A program made the position numbers and the translations under genes. The notes under the pieces were generated by a model, which saw only the letters and a list, made by a program, of their open reading frames with translations, searched no databases and was not told the origin of the DNA. Shown one piece after another: positions 55,764-64,000 of a stretch of 64,000 bases of DNA (position 1 is the first letter of the stretch; each line of letters opens with the position of its first letter). This DNA is from Emergomyces orientalis (Eukaryota; Ascomycota; Eurotiomycetes; Onygenales; Ajellomycetaceae), in the NCBI GenBank assembly GCA_002110485.1, contig MOWL01000004.1, positions 248,001 to 312,000 on the forward strand, given 5' to 3'.

Positions 55764-56144
55764 ACCCACCCATCTCTATGGTACATGTACTGTACATACA
55801 TTTGAGTTCAATGCCTCGGTTAATTGGCCCATTTACTAGAAACCCCCGCAAATTCTGCACTACTAGTAGATAATGGTTCAGATATTTTGCCGTCTCTCTT
55901 CTCTCATATGCCATACTAATTGAAAGTTGGGGGGGTTTCCTGAATTTTTACAATAGCATAGTCTACTAGACTCTTTATAGCCCCATATTATTGTTAGTCC
56001 ATTCTGTTCTCTATTATTTTCTTTTATGTACTGTACATCACTGACAGGCCCTGTTGGAGTAGGCTTATACTCAAGTTGAATATAACAGCTGGTGCCATTC
56101 CTGTACACGTTCTTCGAGGACTTCAAGTATCTGGAAAGCTGCGC
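55764..56144. other. Intergenic gap before the decayed cluster
   Basis: Nothing recognised. The minus-strand frame at 55878-56126 has no domain. Confidence 0.4.
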
Positions 56145-57830
56145 CTATTGCGAGAAACGACTCTGTGGGACCCCTGAAAAGTCTATCTGGAGCACCATGC
56201 GGCGTATGCTCATTGCAGCTCCCGAGACGGAGGAGGATCGCTGATGTAGTGTTATGGGGCTCGGGAAATTATTTAGCACTACATCAAGCCCCGAGAAGCC
56301 AGCCTTGTGTAATGACGTCTCCCAAGCGTCGAGATCCTGGAAAGGAGCATCAACCCGGCCATCAGGAATACCAGCCCAGTAGCTTGTGAATGTACCAACA
56401 ACGACGTCGGGTACGATGAAATTATAATTGGTTTCAACCAAAACGAGCCTGCCCCAGGTCGAAGAAACTTACGGCAGTTTGACAACGTGCCATGCATGTT
56501 CGAGGTGGCATCAGGACCTGGCAAGCAATGACCAGGTCATAGGCCTGCTCGTATCCTTGCTTTTCAGGTGTCGCTTCAATGTCAAAGACTGAAAATTCAT
56601 ATCGCCGAACTCGGCAAGGGATTCACGAGGAACCCAGCCGAAATATCCGTAAAAGTGCAGTCTTTGTAGGCTTTTATGCCGTTGGGGCCATGAAATGCTT
56701 TCATAGCGATGCGGGTCGCAGCACCAGTACCACTACCAATCTTCGGAATGCGGAGGTTAGGATTGGAATGAGCAATGCCGTTCAGAATTTTGTAGAACTG
56801 TGGGTAAATACCAGTCATCAACAGACCAGATTGGTAAGGAGGTGTCAGAAGGCCCTCGCTGATGATAACATCAATATAAACCAGTCGCGTATATGGGCTG
56901 CTGAAGGACTTGTCCAAGGATTTAGCCTCGGCGGAGTAGCTGATGCGCCAGAGAGAATCGATACTGAGCAAAACCTTATTGTTCACGCCAAGAATTTGCA
57001 AGTCAAGATAGGCAGTTCGAACATCTCGTTTCCCTCCCCGCCCGATTGCAGTGCATGTGCTGCCCGCGATTTCATTCGCAAGGTACAACAAGTGAGGGAG
57101 TTCAACTGGCACAAATGTGGTACTCGCATCACCAGGCCGACCTCCATGAGTGGCGACTAGTCCCAGTTGGATAGCACCGTCAAGCGATGCAGGATGTAGA
57201 GGGTATTTGGACTCGCCTCCGGTGATGACGCCGGTTGCGGTATTAAAGGAAAGGTTGGCAACAGCGAGTCTTTTGTGGGGGTTGGTGGGGATATTGGACA
57301 GGGGCTGGAAGGTTGGGCCGTAGCTGAGACCAATGGCTGCAAAATTATTCCATGCTTTCGCGTCAGCTCGGCGGGGAGCAGAAGGGATGGCATCAAACCC
57401 CTCAAGATCCTTTATGATATCAACATCGTCGACTTCGACCTTGACGAGACCCGTGAAATGCTCCGACCATTCTTCTGTTTCACGTCCCACGGAACTGATG
57501 GAGAATGTTGCCAATGTATTGCCAATGTAGGTGGCTCGGCCGTCGATGTTTCACCGAGTTCCATACTCGTCAGGGCTTCAACACCGTGGTCATCTTCCAG
57601 AATTGGAAGGATTTTTTATTGCGACATTCTGCATTGAAAAACCTTTTATCGTCAAAATCTCTGAGAATTCATTATAGATGCGCTTCGCAGCTTCGGTCGC
57701 CATGGCCATATACCCAGCAGCTGGTAGCACAGCATCTAGTGAAATTGATATCAGTATGGTTCACACCCAGCGCCAGTCCCCTGTGGGCTCTCGGTGTACC
57801 GTTTTCTTCTCCCGATGAATGTCGTGAAGG
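56145..57830 (-). pseudogene. Highly-reducing polyketide synthase remnant: DH and methyltransferase domains
   Basis: The longest open piece (56597-57514) encodes the second half of a dehydratase domain (IGLSYGPTFQPL, YPLHPASLDGAIQLGL) followed by the start of a C-methyltransferase domain (PKIGSGTGAATRIA, the SAM-binding motif, and CTFTDISAGF). Further downstream the methyltransferase continues in two other frames: ATSNMHGTLSNCRKFLRPG, then VGTFTSYWAGIPDGR and LHKAGFSGLDVVL. Upstream, the N-terminal DH hotdog (LPAAGYMAMATEAAKRIY) lies in a different frame near 57670-57720. No ketosynthase, acyltransferase, reductase or carrier domain is present. It is thus an internal fragment with at least three frame breaks, from a multidomain enzyme that would be over 2,000 residues. 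Confidence 0.85.
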
Positions 57831-58546
57831 TTGCTATCGGAGATGAGAACCAATGGCCAGCTACGTTTGTTTGGGATGAAGGCACCTTCGTGGCCATCAT
57901 TGCCGCGGGCGACGCTGGCTACAGCGGGTCTTCAGGTAAGCCATAAGCAACAGAACTCTCTAACGCCACGTATTGATCTCGGCTTATTCTACGCAATGCT
58001 AATCAGATCGCCGTACACAGGCGCACTCCCCGAGTTGATCTCTTCTGGGTCGGCGATCAGGAGCCTCTGCCTACATACTTAAAGGGCCGGACCGTGCTGA
58101 TCGGCGATGCCACCCATGCCGTGGTCCTGTACCAAGGGCAGGGCGCTAATCAAGCCCTCGAGGATGTCGAGGGTATCAACGCGCTCTTTGCCGATGTCTC
58201 CGACCGTGATAATATTGCGGGTGTCTTGCGGATCTGGGATAGTGTTCGTCGGCCCCAGGCGTCGGAGATTCAAAGGGGCTCTCACACGTCGCAGGCCAAG
58301 ATTGCAACAAGGGGGGCAAGTGATGCAATCCTATCCGTGAAGCCGAATTTGAGGGAATCGATCGCAAGGATCGAGATGAGCAATCAGAGTTCCGGAGTTC
58401 CGCGCACGAGAACCCGAAAACCGGAAAAAACGTCTCAATTTGTAATGATCGCCCGGGGATCGATTAGTAGAACATTTGAGTCGCGAACCAGAATCAGAAG
58501 TCTCTGCACGCAGCTGTATAACAAAAGGCAAACGAATTCTGATTAG
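57815..58546 (+). pseudogene. FAD-dependent monooxygenase remnant (salicylate hydroxylase-like)
   Basis: The C-terminal part of a class A flavoprotein hydroxylase. The FAD ribityl/pyrophosphate motif reads GRTVLIGDATHAVVLYQGQGANQALED (58085 on), preceded by the piece QWPATFVWDEGTFVAII (57850-57900). An intron-like GTAAGC..GCTAATCAG at 57936-58006 lies between them, but the phases do not match. The N-terminal GxGxxG half is absent: the polyketide synthase fragment on the other strand begins at that point. Such enzymes often tailor polyketides, which fits the neighbours. Confidence 0.75.
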
Positions 58547-58803
58547 AAATACATCCTGGAGGTACTTCTCTCGCTTGGTAATCTTATCGAAGGGAATTTT
58601 TAAGCTGCGTTTGTCAGCTAAGTGATGATGAAGGGGTTGTTCCTCCAAACTTTGCCAATATATTTGACCCTCCCATGTACAAAATTGAGCAACGATCAGT
58701 TTAAGTGTTGCACATTCGGTGTTCTTTCTTATCGACCCGCAAACTCGATCAATTTGCGCCCTCCGAATATTCATGGGGACATTACACACTCTGTGGTGTC
58801 AAT
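58547..58803. other. Gap between monooxygenase and transporter remnants
   Basis: Nothing recognised; it would hold the promoter of the transporter. Confidence 0.4.
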
Positions 58804-60496
58804 ATGTCCGGTTTATCGCCCAATCAACCAGACAACGACTCCGCCCATATGACATCGCAGAGCAGCGGGGAACGAGATGCTGAGAAACCCTCTCATGAAC
58901 CATTACAAAGGGGATGCCCTAGTTGAGCCGGAGCCGAGCAGGACAATACAGGGCTTCCACTGGCTCGTCATCTGCGTCTCCCTTTACAGTACTTGCTTCC
59001 TGTACGGTCTAGATACGACAATTGCAGCAGATGTTCAAGGCCCCGTTATCATAGCATTTGGTCATGCCAGTCAAATCGCCTGGATTGGAGCAGGTTTTCC
59101 ATTGGGCTCCGTGTGTGTCATACTCTTCCTCGGCACCCTATTCAGCACGTTTAACATGAAATGGGTTTATGTTGGCGCTGTGGTGCTCTTTGAGGTTGGT
59201 TCGGCTCTTTGTGGTGGTGCGCCAACCATGAGCGCCCTGATTGTCGGCCGTGTCATCGCTGGTGCTGGGGGAGCGGCATTTACTTCGGATCCCTGCGATA
59301 TTTTGCGGTCATAACCACGGAAAAGGAACGAGGCTTTTACCTGTCACTCATCGCCATGTTCTGGGGTCTTGGCGCCGTTCTGGGACCCGTTCTTGGTGGT
59401 GCCTTTTCTGTGTCTTCCGCAACCTGGCGCTGGGCATTCTACATTAATTTGGTTATCGGTGCAGTCTCGGCTCCAGCCTTTCTCTTTTACCTCCCGCCAA
59501 TTCACCTGATGCAAGGCGTCAGTATTCGAAGCCGGTTAGCTTCGATCGACTTTGTCGGTCTGATCCTTGGTGCAGGCGTCTGGACCAGCTTTCTATTGGC
59601 ATTTACAATGGCCGGCTCGCAGTGGGCATGGAAAGACGGACACACCATTTCCACATTTGTGGTGTTTGGGGTGGTTTTGGTCCTGTATATTTTACAGCAA
59701 CATTTTGCTTTCTTAACCACCCCTGCCAGACGTGCATTTCCAGTCCACCTATTGCATGATCGCACACAAGTGCTTCTCTACATCGCGACTGCAGCCGGGA
59801 CAACAACTCTTTTCGTCGTCGTCTACTATATCCCTATATACTTCCAGTTCGTCAACAATGACGAGGCCCTCCTGGCAGCTGTGCGCCCGCTGCCCTTTAT
59901 CATCATCGCCGTCGCAGTAAACCTCGTCTCGGGGACTTTCCTCCACTTTATCAAGCTCTACAAAGTGATCTATATAATTGCCAGCGTTTTCTTGATAGCT
60001 GGTGGTGGTCTGTTGATGGTTTATCTTGATCCGACTTCGACGACAGGCGTTATTTACGGCCTAACAATACTTGTGGCCGTCGGCACTGGTCTGTCTATGG
60101 TGACCGGTTATACAATTGCTACACTGACTGTAAAGCCCGAGGATACCGGTGCTTGGACTCAGTTTACAAAATGTCTCACAGATCGGCGGTCAAGTCATTG
60201 CGCTCGCCGTCGCATCGCAGATATACCAATCAACGGCCATCAAACACTTATCAGTGGCACTAGCTGGCAAAGGTTTCTCGCAAGCGGAAATCCAGGGCGC
60301 GGTAGCAGGCGCGCAGAGTGTCTTGTTTGAGAGCTTGGACGGCGAGCTGCGGGACAAAGCAATCGTGTCTATCACTAATGCCATGCAAATGACCTTTGTG
60401 ATGGTACCTGTTGCTGGTGCTGTCATGTTGATTGCTGCTGTGTGCATGAAAAATGAGAAGCTGTTTGGTGGTCCTGCCGTCGCAGTCGGGGGTTAA
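58804..60496 (+). pseudogene. MFS drug/toxin efflux transporter (DHA14-type), frameshifted
   Basis: Three consecutive frames make up one 14-helix MFS protein of about 560 residues. Frame 1 (58804 to about 58910) gives the Ser/Glu-rich N-terminus. Frame 2 (about 58910-59270) gives the first helices with FLYGLDTTIAADVQGPV and GRVIAGAGG. Frame 3 (about 59271-60147) covers GSLRYFAVITTEKERG and most helices. A last frame (about 60149-60496) holds LGLSLQNVSQIGGQVIALAVASQIYQS and the C-terminus. Shifts fall at GGGG 58910-58913, GGGGG 59267-59271 and about 60146-60152. The first two are homopolymers, so base-calling errors are possible. Relatives export polyketides and drugs at the plasma membrane. 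Confidence 0.85.
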
Positions 60497-60942
60497 GAAG
60501 CTTATTCTGGGCAAGATGTTGGCAAACTGCCGCGCTGCTAAGCCACGTGACCTCTCACCCCTAGCTCTCTCTTTCAACAATCAACCACCCTCAACCATTC
60601 CAACAGGTTATGGCCTTAAGGTTTGATGTTTCCACGATCTCCTTCTCTTATTTCCTTTGAGAAGATGTGCCATCACTAGATATTCAGTGTAAGCATGTCT
60701 TGTGATTCAGAAATTCAAAATTTCTTTTGTTTATTTTGATAGAGACTTCTATTAAACTCACAACTTAAATCTCACAACTCAAATCTCATGAGTCAATCTT
60801 CTTTCTATATTCATCTGAAATGCCTCACTTCTCAGAAGCTTTGAATATAAAGAATATCAGTTGAAAGTAAATCTTCTCAGTTAAAACTACTGAACATTCT
60901 AATACAAGATCTCAATCTTGCAGTCAAGATACTGAAGAAATC
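60497..60942. other. Transition from genic to A+T-rich sequence
   Basis: The 3' flank of the transporter; from about 60700 the composition becomes A+T-rich like the transposon island. No gene recognised. Confidence 0.4.
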
Positions 60943-61740
60943 ATGAATTCATTTCAGAAAACTTCAGAGACTTTTAGATTTCAGAAAAGACAAAAGAATA
61001 GAAATAATATATCTATTTTTTCTGTCACTGTTATCAAATCAAAAAGCTTAAAAACTGTCATTTCTGTCAATAGCAATGATGCTAGTGAAGTGATCAAAAT
61101 CAATAAAACAGCTGTTTCTGACAAGAGCAATGATGTCACTGAGATATTTAGCTGTTATACACAGTTTCTTGCTGCTGACATGATCAGTAAATAAGTAACT
61201 CAGTTAGTCAGAGAAATGATGCTGGCCAAGATCAAGACTCGCTTATACATCAATATGATTGCCATGCTCAATTCCCTTCCAACACTCAGCTGCATCGCCA
61301 TATCCAGGACTTCCATGATGATACCGACTGTGCTGATATTTATCACATTGACTACAATGTAGAAATTATTGATTCTGAGCGCACCACGCCACCCCATGTT
61401 GTTGCTGCTATGATCATTTGTGATTGGTGCTATGTCACGACCAAAGCCTATGTCGGGAACCTGTCAAAGTCAATGAGATATGCCTCGATACTGAATGTAC
61501 CATGACAGTTGTCAACAAAAATTGGCTTAAGAATCAATTCCCCGATGTTGAGACCAAGAATACATCTTCAATTTCAATTTGCGATGTCAGAAAGAGTGTG
61601 TCAGATAAAGCTGTTATTATTTCTCTTCATTTTTCTACAGTGCTTTCACCAGAATGACATGTTATAACACATCTGAAAGTAGAAGCCCACTTCCTTCTCA
61701 GCCTCAAGGCTAACCTCCTGCGGGGTCACTCAGCTGCTGA
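60943..61740 (+). mobile_element. Gypsy-type fragment: Gag start, zinc finger and protease-like part
   Basis: An open 83-codon piece (60943-61194) is Lys/Ser-rich. It is followed in another frame by YDCHAQFPSNTQLHRHIQ, which resembles the degenerate C2H2 finger of fungal Gypsy polyproteins. At 61471-61560 CLDTECTMTVVNKNWL matches the retroviral-type protease site DTG with Gly changed to Glu. The similarity ends at about 61740. No LTR is visible, so it is a relic. Confidence 0.55.
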
Positions 61741-61744
61741 TGTG

Positions 61745-62200
61745 GAACTCGAGTTGAGAGGGATCCCATTTGCTGGTAGGTCTGGAAGGTTTGAATGTTG
61801 TCATTGTAGGTACTTCTTCCTTGCCTGGCGTTCTCACCGTAGTTACCTCTTCCATTTCAATTCTTGTTGTTGTCAGACCAGTTCCTGTTAGGGAAAGTTC
61901 AGTGTCTGACAGCAGTGAGCTGAGTTTGATCAGCCCAGTTGAATTCATTTTGAGTGAGCTCATTGATGAAAAGACAGAGCTGGAGGTCCAAATGGCACCA
62001 AATCTGCAACACTATAATGTCACCAGTATCAGCAAATCCATACTGCTTGACTTGGGCTACTAGCTCTGCTGCAAAACCTGCCACAGAAGAACATTCATTC
62101 TGGGTGCCTTTCATGATATAGCCCCTATCGGCGGAAGTTCTCTCAAGCATACCAACCACATCGCTCCTACCATTCCCTGGCCCTCGAAGATTAGTCATGA
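61745..62200 (-). mobile_element. Possible second retrotransposon Gag fragment, opposite strand
   Basis: A minus-strand frame (61899-62198) with QYGFADTGDIIVLQIWCHLD, followed after stops by an Asn/Gly/Arg-rich stretch (61750-61890), has the look of a Gag protein and its basic tail. The plus-strand frame at 61770-62063 over the same bases is probably its shadow. The call rests on composition only. Confidence 0.3.
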
Positions 62201-62254
62201 GAACTGCTCCACTGTTCGTTGCTGCTTCTTCGGGAATTCAAATTTTATATAGGG

Positions 62255-62274
62255 TTTTTTTTTTTTTTTTTTTT
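62255..62274. repeat. Run of 20 T
   Basis: A homopolymer to the right of the retrotransposon fragments. It is not positioned as the poly(A) of the minus-strand fragment, whose 3' end would be at lower coordinates. Confidence 0.5.
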
Positions 62275-64000
62275 GGTTGTAAAAAACATTTCACCAGCAG
62301 AGGCACATATAAAAATTCTTCGCGTTTTAGTTTCCACTTGATCCGATGGGGTGGCATTTTAAACGCAAGAACCGCATCGAACGCAACTACATAGCAAGCC
62401 TAGGGAACCGTGGATCAAACGCTACAGATATACTATATAAAATACAAGGCTGATTGCCTAAAAATTTGGCCCATCTGAGAGTGTTATTACCTCCTTGACA
62501 CCTGAAAATAAAAACAAAAAGTTGACCGGCAGTTATCTAGGTATATGCAGGATTTCAATTTTATATGGGGAAATAGTTATACGATACATCTCCCCTGATT
62601 TCCTTCCCAAAAAGCTCACTTCTCACTAATTTGCATACAATGGCCCACTCGTGAATAATAGCTCACAGGCCCATGACCTGACGCACAGGCCCATGACCTG
62701 ACGCACTTAACATCCTCGCACCAAATCGAATCGGTGCCGTAGTTTTCCTTTCGCGTCATGTGGGGCTTTTGCAAGGTTAGATGCGAGACTTTCAACGTCC
62801 ACATCCACAATCGCCATTTTCTTAGCATACTCCTCTGGGCTGCTAAAAACGGATTGGGAGAACATGCCGCGGCGGCTCCAACATTTGTACCTCATCGACT
62901 TTAGAAGTGTTGACGTCGACCCAGAGCTTTTGCGAGTGACTTTGCTCATCCTCCGAACGGGCCATTTTAGCGGCTCCCAGTAGCTGGGTATGGGTGAGTT
63001 TCGCAGCATCAATCAGCTCACCTCTTCAATCGTAGGATTGTGCGATGCTGTCACAGCCAACATGCTTGAAGCCCTTTCGATCACCCTTCAGATGGAAAAA
63101 GCCATCGACTGCGTCGCCATCCTATTGTCGATGATCAAATTAGCTTACCTCAATACATCGGGGCTACTTCCGATGTTGTATAGTAGTAATGTAGACATAC
63201 AGCTGGTGAGCCAGTTGCAGTAACAGCGGCTACAATGCCGAGGAACGTAGTTAGATCATGAAACTTCATGAGGGATAAACCTCCAAGAACCGAGTAAATT
63301 CACGATTGTATTTCAACAAAGGCAAGTTATCTGCTCTCCGCAATTTTTGCGCAGTCTAAAAATCCAGGTTGGGGGGCGGGGGGGCGTATATAAGCCCAAT
63401 CGACGATTAACATGGCATTTACGGGGTAAAAGGGATTTTATAACGCATGTGGTGCCAAATATGGGGAATGTAGTGATAGAACTACCAATTAAGGGATATG
63501 GAGCACATGTCGAAAAGGGTGCTTTACCTCCTGGAAACATATTAGACCCTACCACCATGTAACATAACTCCCCATGGGGGGAGGACGGGTTGCCAACCAT
63601 GGATCCAAGGATCGGGCCAAGGGTCATATGCACTGGCATAGAAATCCCGAAACTGTTCCAGAGGAGGAAAGTCGAACTTGCATGGCACTCAGAAGAGTTT
63701 ATATCCTTTTGTTTTTTTAATCGCCCACTCTAATGTGCCCGCAGTCTGATTGACTTTGCTGGGCGCGGTATCTCTCCACAGCAAGTATAAGAAGCAGCCA
63801 GCGATATGGCGAGTATAACCTGCGTAACTGTAAGTAGAATGGTGCTGTGCATGAGATATTCATCTATCTTTTCGAGATGTTCGCTTGACTCCTTACTATC
63901 CAAAATCAACACCATGTGTCGGCTGACTTTGGGCGATCTTTGGATTGCTGCCAGGGGAGGGGCGCTAGGCGGCAAAATAGGCGCCGGGTATGTCTACCAA
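62275..64000. other. Unassigned right end
   Basis: Several short open frames exist: minus 62707-63012, plus 62990-63223, plus 63347-63562 and minus 63730-63975. None has a domain I recognise. The frame at 62707-63012 (EEYAKKMAIVDVDVESLASNL) and the one at 63347-63562 (GNVVIELPIKGYGAHVEKG) look protein-like and could be remnants of decayed genes. The frame at 63730 has a hydrophobic segment (ILLTVTQVILAISLA). None runs open to the window edge. Confidence 0.3.
62664..62703. repeat. 20-bp tandem duplication
   Basis: CACAGGCCCATGACCTGACG occurs twice in a row without a difference. It is probably a recent slippage or repair event. Confidence 0.85.

Noticed and set aside
56579..57160. Plus-strand 193-codon frame
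   Set aside because: Antisense to the polyketide synthase remnant, whose motifs are clear on the minus strand.

Overview
The window looks like nuclear DNA of a filamentous ascomycete (Pezizomycotina). Genes have short GT..AG introns of about 50-200 nt. The gene set is typical of that group: a Cyk3 cytokinesis protein, a chromodomain HDA2/3-type deacetylase subunit, a KDM5/JARID1 demethylase and a decayed highly-reducing polyketide synthase. Compact genic stretches next to very A+T-rich retrotransposon blocks would suit an onygenalean (Blastomyces/Histoplasma-like) genome, but the species is inference only.

Layout. 1-17.7 kb is ordinary genic DNA: the 3' part of a 6-phosphogluconate dehydrogenase homologue with an early stop, a flavin monooxygenase (2 exons), a chromodomain/HDA2-3 protein (about 6 exons), an eIF2B/Mri1-superfamily protein, Cyk3 and a cytosolic exopolyphosphatase. 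17.7-45.3 kb is a nested transposon island. It holds one full-length LINE (LINE-A copy 1, minus strand) with both ORFs open, and a mutated, truncated inverted copy (copy 2, plus strand). Between them lie a chromodomain-bearing Gypsy element (226-bp LTRs, GAATA target duplication) that itself carries a solo LTR (GAACC duplication), a 397-bp MITE flanked by TA, and a diverged inverted-repeat pair. Further right are a different, more G+C-rich LINE (LINE-C) and a 5'-truncated LINE-B with a 12-bp target duplication and a 30-nt poly(A). 46.7-52.3 kb holds one large five-exon KDM5/JARID1 gene on the minus strand. 52.3-56.1 kb is mostly empty. 56.1-60.5 kb holds the remains of a secondary-metabolite cluster: a polyketide synthase DH-methyltransferase piece, a flavoprotein monooxygenase piece and an MFS transporter, all broken. 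60.7-62.2 kb holds small retrotransposon fragments. I recognise no gene from 62.3 kb to the end.

How parts relate. Two intact genes are chromatin regulators (chromodomain/HDA2-3 subunit and KDM5). The repeats beside them carry dense C-to-T/G-to-A damage of the kind repeat-induced point mutation (RIP) leaves. In-frame stops fall overwhelmingly where Trp (TGG) is expected, and many are TGA, not the TAG that the classical CpA context predicts. The most notable items are the intact LINE with a conserved 3' hairpin and a conserved 5' leader ORF, the TGA-biased damage, the layered insertion history with readable target duplications, and the decayed biosynthetic cluster.
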